Positions 16,874 to 24,379 of a DNA stretch of 26,836 nt are shown here, piece by piece; position 1 is the first letter of the stretch, and each line of letters begins with the position of its first letter. Below the pieces are notes generated by a model, which was given only the letters and a program-made list of their open reading frames with translations, searched no databases and was not told the DNA's origin. Made by a program: the position numbers and the translations under genes. This stretch comes from Paracoccaceae bacterium (lineage in GTDB: Bacteria; Pseudomonadota; Alphaproteobacteria; Rhodobacterales; Rhodobacteraceae). The stretch spans positions 1 through 26,836 of the forward strand of contig RFUP01000003.1 in NCBI GenBank assembly GCA_009922885.1, in the 5' to 3' direction.

Positions 16874-16888
16874 TTAAATTGAAATTAA
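16874..16888 (+). promoter_or_regulatory. CtrA-box upstream of ctrA (autoregulation)
   Basis: TTAA at 16874-16877 and TTAACC at 16885-16890 are separated by seven bases (ATTGAAA), an exact match to the CtrA consensus including the usual trailing C. It ends 47 bp before the ctrA start codon. Positive or negative autoregulation of ctrA is well established in alphaproteobacteria. Confidence 0.75.
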
Positions 16889-16935
16889 CCTTTTCTAGTT
16901 AGCCTCGGATTTAGAAAAACTATTCGGAGCAACCC

Positions 16936-17652
16936 ATGCGCGTTCTTTTGGTCGAAGACGATCCCGCAACTTCGAAAAGCATCGAGCTGATGCTTTCCCA
17001 TGCAAACCTGAACGTCTACACGACGGAGTTTGGTGAAGAAGGGATCGATCTTGCGAAACTCTATGACTATGATCTGATCCTTCTGGATCTTGGTCTACCA
17101 GACATGAACGGGCATGAGGTCTTGCGCCAGTTGCGTGTCGCTCGGATTGACACACCGATCCTGATCCTCTCCGGCTCCGACGATACAGAAAACAAGATCA
17201 AGGGGTTCGGTAGCGGTGCAGATGACTACCTTACGAAACCGTTCCACCGCGAAGAACTCATCGCACGTATTCATGCCATCGTGCGCCGTTCGAAAGGACA
17301 CTCCCAATCGGTTATTCGGACAGGGAAGGTAAACGTCAACCTTGATGCAAAAACCGTCGATGTCGGTGGAAATACGGTTCACCTTACGGGCAAAGAGTAC
17401 CAGATGCTGGAGCTGCTTTCACTCCGTAAAGGAACCACTTTGACCAAGGAAATGTTCCTCAACCACCTTTACGGCGGTATGGACGAACCTGAATTGAAGA
17501 TCATCGACGTCTTTATTTGCAAGCTGCGGAAAAAGCTTGCACAGGCAACAGATGGTGAGAACTATATCGAAACGGTTTGGGGCAGGGGCTATGTGCTCCG
17601 CGAACCCGCCGCTAATACTACATCCGCACGTCGTCTTGCCGCCAGCGCCTGA
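16936..17652 (+). CDS. ctrA: Cell-cycle response regulator CtrA
   Basis: The protein has 238 residues. CtrA is the OmpR-type master regulator that, when phosphorylated by the CckA-ChpT relay, binds TTAA-N7-TTAA sites. In Rhodobacterales it controls motility, gene transfer agents and related functions, and is usually dispensable. The receiver domain covers about 1-118, with acidic pocket D8/D9, phospho-acceptor D51 (LLDLGLPDMNG) and K101 region (DDYLTKPF). The winged-helix DNA-binding domain covers about 125-230 (KEYQMLELLSLRKG, VWGRGYVLREP). The start ATG has GGAG at good spacing. The C-terminus ends LAASA, reminiscent of the hydrophobic degron that lets ClpXP remove CtrA in Caulobacter, where it ends in AA. 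It is preceded by sciP and followed by ligA on the same strand. Confidence 0.98.
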   Translation: MRVLLVEDDPATSKSIELMLSHANLNVYTTEFGEEGIDLAKLYDYDLILLDLGLPDMNGHEVLRQLRVARIDTPILILSGSDDTENKIKGFGSGADDYLTKPFHREELIARIHAIVRRSKGHSQSVIRTGKVNVNLDAKTVDVGGNTVHLTGKEYQMLELLSLRKGTTLTKEMFLNHLYGGMDEPELKIIDVFICKLRKKLAQATDGENYIETVWGRGYVLREPAANTTSARRLAASA

Positions 17653-17737
17653 TCCTCGGCCTGCTTCCATCTCTGGACCAATCCTGCCCGCATCCCTATC
17701 ACTAGCGTAACCTCTTGCGGAGTGATGGGAGCCAAAG

Positions 17738-19882
17738 ATGGCGCAGTATTCGGAAAATCAGCTTCCTTCGGTTGCGTCGCTGAACGAGACCGAAGCGCAG
17801 CAAGAGCTGGCGCGGCTTGCTGCGCTCTTGCTTGAGGCAAATCGCCAATACCATAGCGAAGACGCGCCAAGCCTGTCCGATGCAGAATATGACACTTTAA
17901 AACGGCGCAACGCCGAAATTGAAGCCCGCTTTCCCCACCTGAAACGCAGCGACAGTCCGAGCCTTCAGGTGGGCTCTGCGCCTTCCGATGGGTTCGGCAA
18001 GGTCACCCACGCGGTGCGTATGCTGTCTTTGGCGAACGCGTTCGCTGATGAGGATGTCAACGAGTTCGACGACTTTATTCGTAAGTATTTGAATGTCGGC
18101 GCCGACGCTTGGCTCGCATATACTGCCGAACCCAAAATCGATGGCCTCTCTCTTTCGCTGCGTTACGAAAACGGTCGTCTCGTTCAGGCCGCTACCAGAG
18201 GCGATGGTGAAGTGGGGGAAAACGTAACGGATAACGCGCGAACCATCGCGGATATTCCTCAAACGTTGTACGGCGCACCGGCAGTTCTGGAGGTGCGTGG
18301 CGAAGTCTACATGAGCCACGCGGATTTCGCGGCATTGAATGCCCAGCAGACAGCCAAAGGCGGCAAGACTTTTGCCAACCCTCGCAATGCAGCTGCCGGC
18401 AGCCTCCGCCAACTGGATGCCGAAGTCACGAAGGCTCGTCCGTTGCGATTTTTTGCCTATGCGTGGGGTGCAGTCTCCGAACCCCTTGCGGAAACGCAAT
18501 TCGATGCAATTGCACGTCTTAACGCATTGGGATTTCAAACAAATGCTCTAACGCACCTGTGCCAAACGCCAGCTGAATTGCTCGCACATTATAGATCAAT
18601 CGAGCAGCAGCGCTCTACGCTCGGCTATGATATCGATGGTGTCGTTTACAAGTTGAACGACCTTGCCCTGCAAGCCCGTCTAGGCTTCCGTGCGACGACG
18701 CCCCGTTGGGCGATTGCTCACAAATTTCCTGCGGAACTGGCTTGGACCACGCTGGAGGCAATCGACATCCAGGTCGGGCGCACCGGCGCATTAAGCCCTG
18801 TGGCGCGCCTCACACCAGTGACTGTTGGTGGGGTGGTCGTCTCAAATGCGACCCTGCACAATGAGGATTACATTGCGGGTCGAGATTCCAAAGGGAATAC
18901 TATTCGAGGCGGTGAAGATATCCGCATCGGCGATTGGGTGCAGGTCTACCGCGCAGGCGATGTGATCCCGAAAATTGCCTCCGTTGATCTTGCGCGCCGC
19001 CCGGAAAAAGCTGTGCCTTTCCGCTTCCCCGAGACATGCCCCGAATGCGGCAGCCCTGCCATTCGTGAACAAGGTGACAGCACCCGACGCTGCACAGGTG
19101 GCCTCATCTGCCCCGCCCAGGGCATTGAAAGGCTGAAACATTTCGTCAGTCGTGGCGCTTTCGACATCGAGGGCCTCGGCGCGCGGCAGATTGAACTCTT
19201 CTTCAACGATCTCGACTTGGCTGTGAAGACGCCTGCAGACATCTTTACACTCGCAGAACGGGATGCTGCACACCCACTGAAAAAGCTCAAGAACCGAGAC
19301 GGCTTCGGAGCGACGTCCACGACAAAACTCTTTGCCGCCATCGATGCCCGTCGAACCATCACTCTCGACAGGCTGATCTTTGCTTTGGGTATCCGCCATG
19401 TCGGCGAGGTCGCGGCCACTACCCTTTCACGCCATTTCGGCACATGGGAAGCCTTCGAGGAGGCCATCACCGCAGCTCTACCCACTTCGGCGCAATGGGA
19501 AGAATTACTGTCCATCGACGGTGTCGGGGCAGTTATGGCTGAAAGCCTCGTTTCTACCTTCCAGAATGACGCCGAGCGCGCTGCGATTGACGCACTCGTT
19601 GCTCAATTGCGGGAAATCACTCCCGTTGCTTGGCAAGCCGCCACCGATAGCCCGGTCTCTGGCAAGATCGTTGTCTTTACTGGCACGCTGGAAAAAATGA
19701 CCCGCGCCGAAGCCAAGGCGCGCGCGGAAGCGCTCGGTGCGAAGGTCGCAGGGTCTGTCAGCGCCAAGACCGACCTCCTCGTCGCGGGGCCCGGTGCGGG
19801 GTCTAAAGCCAAGAAGGCTTCAGAACTCGGTGTCGAGGTCATCGACGAGGACGCATGGCTCGCCATGATCGGTGATGCCTGA
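17738..19882 (+). CDS. ligA: NAD-dependent DNA ligase LigA
   Basis: The protein has 714 residues, normal for alphaproteobacterial LigA. It seals nicks in replication and repair using NAD+. Domains in order are Ia (NMN-binding, ~1-85); the nucleotidyltransferase core with adenylated K133 in EPKIDGLSL; an OB fold (~340-415); a Cys4 zinc finger (CPECGSP ... CTGGLICPAQ); helix-hairpin-helix motifs (HVGEVAA, IDGVGAVMAESL); and a C-terminal BRCT domain (from about 640, GKIVVFTGTLEKMTRAEAKA). All key motifs appear intact. The ATG has GGGAG at proper spacing. The 85-bp spacer after ctrA shows no terminator, so read-through from ctrA is possible. The stop overlaps the region of the recG start. Confidence 0.98.
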   Translation: MAQYSENQLPSVASLNETEAQQELARLAALLLEANRQYHSEDAPSLSDAEYDTLKRRNAEIEARFPHLKRSDSPSLQVGSAPSDGFGKVTHAVRMLSLANAFADEDVNEFDDFIRKYLNVGADAWLAYTAEPKIDGLSLSLRYENGRLVQAATRGDGEVGENVTDNARTIADIPQTLYGAPAVLEVRGEVYMSHADFAALNAQQTAKGGKTFANPRNAAAGSLRQLDAEVTKARPLRFFAYAWGAVSEPLAETQFDAIARLNALGFQTNALTHLCQTPAELLAHYRSIEQQRSTLGYDIDGVVYKLNDLALQARLGFRATTPRWAIAHKFPAELAWTTLEAIDIQVGRTGALSPVARLTPVTVGGVVVSNATLHNEDYIAGRDSKGNTIRGGEDIRIGDWVQVYRAGDVIPKIASVDLARRPEKAVPFRFPETCPECGSPAIREQGDSTRRCTGGLICPAQGIERLKHFVSRGAFDIEGLGARQIELFFNDLDLAVKTPADIFTLAERDAAHPLKKLKNRDGFGATSTTKLFAAIDARRTITLDRLIFALGIRHVGEVAATTLSRHFGTWEAFEEAITAALPTSAQWEELLSIDGVGAVMAESLVSTFQNDAERAAIDALVAQLREITPVAWQAATDSPVSGKIVVFTGTLEKMTRAEAKARAEALGAKVAGSVSAKTDLLVAGPGAGSKAKKASELGVEVIDEDAWLAMIGDA

Positions 19883-19883
19883 G

Positions 19884-21974
19884 ATGAGCGGCCGCCCTCC
19901 CGAACTTTTCCCTCTCTTCGCATCCATAGATGCTTTGGAAGGGGTCGGGCCCAAGACCGCGGGCCTTCTCGAGCAATTGGGCATAACCCGCCCGCGCGAT
20001 CTTATGCTTACGCTCCCGCATTCCGGCGTCGATCGCCAGCGGCGCGAAACCATCCAGGGGGCTGACTTCCCACAGATTGTTACAGTGCCCGTAACCATTG
20101 GGCAGCATAGGCCCGCGCGCACGAAATCCGGGGCCTATCGCATCACAGTCGAGGATGCGGAAACCTCGTTCCAGATCGTGCATTTCCATGCGCGGGCAGA
20201 TTATCTACAAAAGACCTACCCTACGGGTCAAAAACGCATCGTTTCGGGGCGGGTCGAGCTTTTTGATGGCATTGCCCAGATGGTCCACCCCGATCATGTT
20301 GTGCGGCTGGAAGAAGCCTCGGAAATCCCTGCCTTCGAACCTGTCTATCCGCTAACCCACGGGCTTGGCTTGAAGACGATGGCAAAGGCCGTGATGTCGT
20401 CCCTGAAACGGGCTCCCGTATTGCCGGAATGGATCGACTCAGCGCAAAAACAACGCGCTGGATGGCCCGATTGGCAGGATGCTCTTATGGCTGTGCATCA
20501 TCCCGCGGCCCATGCGGACCTTGCCAGCCATTCCCCTGCGCGGGAACGTCTGGCCTATGATGAGTTGATGGCGCATCAACTGACCCTCGCCTTGGCCAGA
20601 GCTACGGCACGCAAGGCCAAAGGGCGTGAAACGCGTGGCACTGGCAAGCTTCGCGAAAAGGTCCTCTCGGCACTGCCCTATCGTCCTACCGGTGCACAAA
20701 TCCGGTCTGAAGCCGAAATCCTTGCCGACATGGCCAGCCCATTGCGCATGAACCGCCTTTTGCAAGGTGATGTGGGGGCAGGCAAGACACTCGTTGCCTT
20801 TCTTGCGCTACTGGCCGCGGCAGAGGCAGGTGGGCAGGGCGTTATGATGGCCCCGACCGAAATCCTTGCGCGCCAACACCTCGAAGGTCTCCAGCCGTTG
20901 GCCCAACTTGCGGGCCTCCGTCTCGATATTCTGACAGGTCGTGACAAAGGCACTGAGAGAGGCGCTAAACTCGCCGCTCTGGCACGGGGAGACATCAAGA
21001 TCCTCGTCGGCACCCATGCGGTTTTTCAGCAGGATGTCGAGTTTCAAGATCTACGCCTCGCCATTATCGATGAGCAACACCGTTTTGGCGTGCGTCAACG
21101 CCTCGAACTCGGGCGCAAGGGAGCGGCCGCCGATGTGTTGGTGATGACCGCAACGCCCATCCCGCGCAGCCTCGCGCTCGCACAATATGGCGATATGGAT
21201 GTCTCAGTGCTGGACGAGAAGCCTCCAGGCCGTCAGCCGATCCGAACTGCGATGGTCGCGACTGACCGCATCGAAGATGTCGTCGAGCGCCTCCGCAAGG
21301 CCGTTGCCGAGGGCAGACAGGCCTACTGGGTTTGCCCTCTGGTGGAAGAATCCGAAGTGATGGACCTCACGGCTGCCCAGGACCGTTTCGAACGCTTGCG
21401 TTCCATTCTCGGGGAAGGCGTGGTTGGGTTGGTCCATGGTCAAATGCCCCCTGCCGAAAAGGACGCTGCTATGGCTGCGTTCGTGTCGGGACGTACTAAA
21501 ATTCTCGTGGCAACCACTGTTATCGAAGTGGGGGTGAACGTCCCGAACGCGACTATCATGATCATAGAGCGGGCCGAAATTTTCGGCTTGGCACAACTCC
21601 ACCAGTTGCGCGGCAGGGTGGGGCGCGGGGCTGGCGCCTCGACCTGCCTTCTGCTCTACCAAGCACCGCTCAGCGAAACCGCCGAACGCCGCTTGACCAC
21701 GCTCCGCGATACCGAAGACGGTTTCCGCATTTCCGAAGTCGACCTCGAAATGCGCGGGGCGGGCGATCTGATCGGCACAGCCCAGTCAGGTTTGCCGAAA
21801 TTCCGTGTAGCGGACCTGGAACGCCAGGCAGGGCTCATGGCAATTGCCCAGTCCGATGCGCGCCGCCTTTTGGCCGAAGATCCCGCCCTCGAAACTCCGC
21901 GTGGGCGCGCGGCGCGTGTTCTCTTGTGGCTCATGGAACAAGATCAAGCGATCCGACTGATCAATGTTGGCTGA
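19884..21974 (+). CDS. recG: ATP-dependent DNA helicase RecG
   Basis: The protein has 696 residues from the ATG chosen here, which comes one base after the ligA stop (TGA-G-ATG). An ATG at 19875 and a GTG at 19872, both overlapping ligA, are alternatives. RecG remodels stalled replication forks and branch-migrates recombination intermediates. Features in order: a N-terminal HhH element (ALEGVGPKTAGLLEQLGI), an OB-type wedge domain, Walker A GDVGAGKT near 295, a DEQH box (IIDEQHRFGVRQR) near 395, ATPIPRSLAL, and the helicase C-domain arginine motif QLRGRVGRG. It is tightly coupled to ligA. Its stop is followed within three bases by the tandem LexA/CtrA element. Confidence 0.97.
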   Translation: MSGRPPELFPLFASIDALEGVGPKTAGLLEQLGITRPRDLMLTLPHSGVDRQRRETIQGADFPQIVTVPVTIGQHRPARTKSGAYRITVEDAETSFQIVHFHARADYLQKTYPTGQKRIVSGRVELFDGIAQMVHPDHVVRLEEASEIPAFEPVYPLTHGLGLKTMAKAVMSSLKRAPVLPEWIDSAQKQRAGWPDWQDALMAVHHPAAHADLASHSPARERLAYDELMAHQLTLALARATARKAKGRETRGTGKLREKVLSALPYRPTGAQIRSEAEILADMASPLRMNRLLQGDVGAGKTLVAFLALLAAAEAGGQGVMMAPTEILARQHLEGLQPLAQLAGLRLDILTGRDKGTERGAKLAALARGDIKILVGTHAVFQQDVEFQDLRLAIIDEQHRFGVRQRLELGRKGAAADVLVMTATPIPRSLALAQYGDMDVSVLDEKPPGRQPIRTAMVATDRIEDVVERLRKAVAEGRQAYWVCPLVEESEVMDLTAAQDRFERLRSILGEGVVGLVHGQMPPAEKDAAMAAFVSGRTKILVATTVIEVGVNVPNATIMIIERAEIFGLAQLHQLRGRVGRGAGASTCLLLYQAPLSETAERRLTTLRDTEDGFRISEVDLEMRGAGDLIGTAQSGLPKFRVADLERQAGLMAIAQSDARRLLAEDPALETPRGRAARVLLWLMEQDQAIRLINVG

Positions 21975-21976
21975 AG

Positions 21977-22002
21977 GTTCTTAAAAAGTTCTTAAAAAGT
22001 TC
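21977..22002 (+). promoter_or_regulatory. Tandem overlapping LexA boxes interleaved with a CtrA box
   Basis: GTTC occurs at 21977, 21988 and 21999, separated both times by the same seven bases (TTAAAAA). This makes two perfect alphaproteobacterial LexA boxes sharing a half-site (21977-21991 and 21988-22002). The intervening bases also create an exact CtrA box: TTAA at 21981-21984 and TTAA at 21992-21995 around seven bases. A TTTACA sequence at 22003-22008, a possible -35 element, begins directly after the last half-site. The element lies 65 bp before a 40-codon ORF. LexA and CtrA could not easily occupy this DNA at the same time, which suggests competition or a switch. Confidence 0.75.
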
Positions 22003-22067
22003 TTTACAGCCGCAAAGGGATGTGAGAACAAATAGGCAACAAAAGCCGAGCAGCCAAGGAGGCCACG

Positions 22068-22190
22068 ATGTTGAACGAGATTTTCGCGATTGCACGCCGC
22101 TCCCAAGACACACTGATTGCGGATATGGCGGGAGTTGCTGCCTTGGTGGTCATGCTTGTTGGAGCGCTCCACCTGCCGTCTATTCTCTGA
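22068..22190 (+). CDS. Small membrane protein, candidate SOS/CtrA-controlled (40 aa)
   Basis: The ORF has 40 codons, with ATG at 22068 and TGA at 22188-22190. AAGGAGG at 22056-22062, five bases from the ATG, is one of the strongest ribosome sites in the window. The protein begins with a short amphipathic segment (MLNEIFAIARRSQDTLIAD) and ends with one hydrophobic segment of about 20 residues (MAGVAALVVMLVGALHLPS, about 20-38). It is therefore predicted to be an inner-membrane protein with a short tail. The upstream LexA and CtrA sites point to induction after DNA damage and to cell-cycle control. I do not recognise a named family. SidA of Caulobacter, a 29-residue SOS-induced division inhibitor, is a functional analogue to consider, not a homologue I can demonstrate. 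Confidence 0.72.
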   Translation: MLNEIFAIARRSQDTLIADMAGVAALVVMLVGALHLPSIL

Positions 22191-22323
22191 GTTTTCTGCC
22201 TGAGTGCTTGCTGTCTGGCAGGGCACATCTTCTGAAGATGTTCGTCGACTTGCCTGTTCTCGACACGCTGTCGCCCATGACAGCCATAGCCCGCCGGTGT
22301 CCCCCAGCACGCCTCTTTTCTTG
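22191..22323 (+). other. Structured 3' tail after the 40-codon gene, no credible ORF
   Basis: This spacer runs from the small gene to the terminator. It contains two short perfect hairpins: CATCTT / AAGATG (22226-22240) and GCTGTC / GACAGC (22267-22284). CTGCC / GGCAG pairs around the first part. It may be the 3' untranslated region of the small-protein mRNA or contain a small RNA. I see no convincing promoter inside it and no ORF with a good ribosome site. Confidence 0.4.
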
Positions 22324-22360
22324 CCGCCGCCACCGCCTCCGGTGTGCGGCGGTTTTTTTT
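22324..22360 (+). terminator. Strong intrinsic terminator downstream of the 40-codon gene
   Basis: CCGCCGC (22324-22330) plus CACC pairs with GGTG and GCGGCGG (22346-22352), with one bulged T. The stem is 11 bp with a six-base loop and is followed by eight T (22353-22360). The T tract overlaps the stop codon of the convergent scaffold-protein gene. It ends transcripts of recG and the small gene on the plus strand; the minus strand lacks a T tract. Confidence 0.88.
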
Positions 22361-22802
22361 AGGCGATGGCTTCTGCCTCGGCCATCGCCTGAGCTGTCGC
22401 TTCGATCGTGAGAAGAATTGAGGCGTGCCGGTTCTTGTAATCTCGTGCGGGTTCCAGAACCGACAATCCGTCGAAGGGCTCAAGTGGGGCAGGAGCCCCT
22501 TCTTTCAGCATCGCGCGCAACTGATCGCGTGCAGTTTCAACCTCTGCCCGTGTTCGCCCGATCGCGGCTGCCCCGACCACGGAAGCCGCTGCTTGTCCCA
22601 AGGCACAGGCTTTCACGTCCTGACCGAATTCAGCGATCTTGCCGTCTTTTACAATCACATCCACCGTCACCGTCGACCCGCAAAGCGGCGAGCGTTTCTT
22701 CACCGTGGCCTGGGGAGCCGATAGCCGCTCGTTATGCGGAATATCTGCCGCCAGCGCGAGAATACGCGAGGAGTAGAGCTTGATGAGATCGGTATCACTC
22801 AT
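22359..22802 (-). CDS. NifU/IscU-like iron-sulfur cluster scaffold protein
   Basis: The protein has 147 residues from the ATG at 22802, which has GGGA at suitable spacing; a longer upstream start at 22853 would run into the divergent spacer. It resembles the IscU/SufU/NifU N-terminal fold. Two of the usual cluster ligands are visible: C41 (SPLCGSTV) and C66 (KACALGQA). Two canonical features differ. The Asp after the first Cys-Gly (CGD) is Ser here, and the third Cys near the C-terminus is replaced, since the aligned segment reads NRHASILL with A127. It may hold clusters differently, act as a carrier, or have another role. It is divergent from hisI across a 63-bp spacer. Confidence 0.85.
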   Translation of the reverse strand: MSDTDLIKLYSSRILALAADIPHNERLSAPQATVKKRSPLCGSTVTVDVIVKDGKIAEFGQDVKACALGQAAASVVGAAAIGRTRAEVETARDQLRAMLKEGAPAPLEPFDGLSVLEPARDYKNRHASILLTIEATAQAMAEAEAIA

Positions 22803-22865
22803 GGCATTCCCTTTCGTTGCCCTATAAATAGGCCGCATCGCAGGGCTAATCAAAGGGGTTCGGCA

Positions 22866-23228
22866 ATGTCTTTCGATCCGGCAACACTAAAGTACGATGC
22901 AAACGGTCTCATTCCCGCTATCGCTCAGGATGCTGAAACGGGTGACGTGCTCATGATGGCGTGGATGAATGCCGAGTCGATCGCAAAAACACTTAAAACA
23001 GGCCGCGTAACTTACTGGAGCCGCTCAAGAAAATCGTTCTGGGCGAAGGGGGAGACCTCCGGTCACGTTCAGTTGTTGAAAGAACTCCGGATCGACTGTG
23101 ACCGCGATTGCCTCTTACTGATCGTCACGCAGGAAGGCCCGGCCTGCCACACCAACCGCCGTTCCTGCTTTTATACGTCGGTGCAAAAAGGGGCCGAGGT
23201 CGAGATTTTGCGCCCGATGGCAGGCTGA
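22866..23228 (+). CDS. hisI: Phosphoribosyl-AMP cyclohydrolase HisI
   Basis: The protein has 120 residues. HisI opens the purine ring of phosphoribosyl-AMP in step three of histidine synthesis. It is the single-domain form without HisE. Conserved segments are all present: DVLMMAWMNAES, YWSRSRKSFWAKGETSGHVQ, the metal-binding DCDRDCLLL, and GPACHTNRRSCF with the zinc cysteines. The start ATG at 22866 follows GGGG at eight bases; upstream in-frame ATGs would add unconserved sequence overlapping the divergent scaffold gene. Its stop lies two bases from the stop of the convergent AI-2E permease gene, with no room for a conventional terminator. Confidence 0.97.
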   Translation: MSFDPATLKYDANGLIPAIAQDAETGDVLMMAWMNAESIAKTLKTGRVTYWSRSRKSFWAKGETSGHVQLLKELRIDCDRDCLLLIVTQEGPACHTNRRSCFYTSVQKGAEVEILRPMAG

Positions 23229-23230
23229 TT

Positions 23231-24379
23231 TCAGCGCTCCAATTCGGCGTCTTCAGCTTCTGCTTTGTCCCCAAGTGCTTTGGCTTCCGGGTCTGGCAAG
23301 CCTTCGCGGCTGAGGAGAATTGCCACGGGCCGAAGTTCAGGAACCTGACTGCACACGATCATGAGCGAAACCATGATCGGCACCGAAAGGAACATGCCCG
23401 GAATGCCCCAAACCGCCGCCCAAAAGGCGAGGCTGATAATGATACCGAAGGAGGAAAGCCGAAGGGCACGGCCCATCAGCATCGGGTCGATTACGTTACC
23501 CAGAGTGAACTGCGTCATCCCTACAATCACGAAAATCGCGGCCGTCTGCACGGGGTCAGGCTGTTGAATGTAGCTCACGAGAGCCACCAGAACCGTCGCA
23601 ATGATCGAGCCAACTGATGGAATGAAGTTCAAAACGAACGTCAGAATGCCCAAAGCCGTCGCCAGATCGAGACCGAAGTATTCAGCCACGAGCCACACCA
23701 GAATACCCGTTACGGCCGAAACAAATGACTTCACCAGAAGGTAATAGTTCACACGATGGATAATCGTGCCCACCACTTGCCCGAACCGCGCTGCTTGCCT
23801 CTCATTACGGAAGAAATTCTTGAGTTTGGTGTCAAACCATACGCGTTCGGCAAAAAGAAAACCGACAAAGAGTGTCACCAGAACGCTGGCTTGCACAAGG
23901 TTTCCGGCCTGTCCCGCTGCAGTCCGCAAATAGCCCGAAACCTCGACAGAGCGCGTAAAATTGAGGATAGCCTTTTCTGCGTCTGGTCCCAGAAAGCTGA
24001 AGAGTTCCGCCAGAGCAGTTGGTGCGCGTTCGGCGTAGCTGAGCGTTGTTCCAAGAACCGTATTCACCTGCGCAAGAATGATCGAGGTCAGCGTCATCAG
24101 AGCCGTTGCGATCAAAAGAAGTGCCACAATCGACGCCAGCCAGTTCGGGATCCGAAGAGGGCCAACCTTCACCCGTGCGATCGAGTTGATGGCGTCAGAA
24201 GTCAAAGAGAAAAGCACAATCGCAACTGCAAGCGAGATTAGCAGAAAGCGCGCTTGAACCAGTAGGAAAAGAACGACCGCGAAGGCAATAATCGAGAGAG
24301 CGACCGCTTGAACATAAGCTGGATCGATCCGTGCCTTGCGCCGCATACGCGTTTCTGGCGGCGGGCTCGGTCGGTTCAT
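23231..24379 (-). CDS. AI-2E family transporter (PerM/UPF0118)
   Basis: The protein has 382 residues from the ATG at 24379, which has AGGGA seven bases upstream; further upstream in-frame starts add about 98 low-complexity residues without family resemblance. About eight hydrophobic segments are seen: a pair at about 22-57, a third at 68-100, then a soluble loop and a C-terminal cluster from about 215 to 345 including the conserved LNFIPSVGSIIATVLVAL and GNVIDPMLMGRALRLSSFGII motifs. Family members export diverse small molecules or act as Na+/H+ antiporters; the autoinducer-2 function of TqsA cannot be assumed. The C-terminal tail is acidic. It is convergent with hisI and divergent from kup across 389 bp. 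Confidence 0.9.
   Translation of the reverse strand: MNRPSPPPETRMRRKARIDPAYVQAVALSIIAFAVVLFLLVQARFLLISLAVAIVLFSLTSDAINSIARVKVGPLRIPNWLASIVALLLIATALMTLTSIILAQVNTVLGTTLSYAERAPTALAELFSFLGPDAEKAILNFTRSVEVSGYLRTAAGQAGNLVQASVLVTLFVGFLFAERVWFDTKLKNFFRNERQAARFGQVVGTIIHRVNYYLLVKSFVSAVTGILVWLVAEYFGLDLATALGILTFVLNFIPSVGSIIATVLVALVSYIQQPDPVQTAAIFVIVGMTQFTLGNVIDPMLMGRALRLSSFGIIISLAFWAAVWGIPGMFLSVPIMVSLMIVCSQVPELRPVAILLSREGLPDPEAKALGDKAEAEDAELER

Noticed and set aside
22204..22361. An open GTG-initiated frame ending in Pro-rich codons and FF just before a stop
   Set aside because: It is the translation of the hairpin terminator and T tract, has no ribosome site, and its tail is explained by the terminator.
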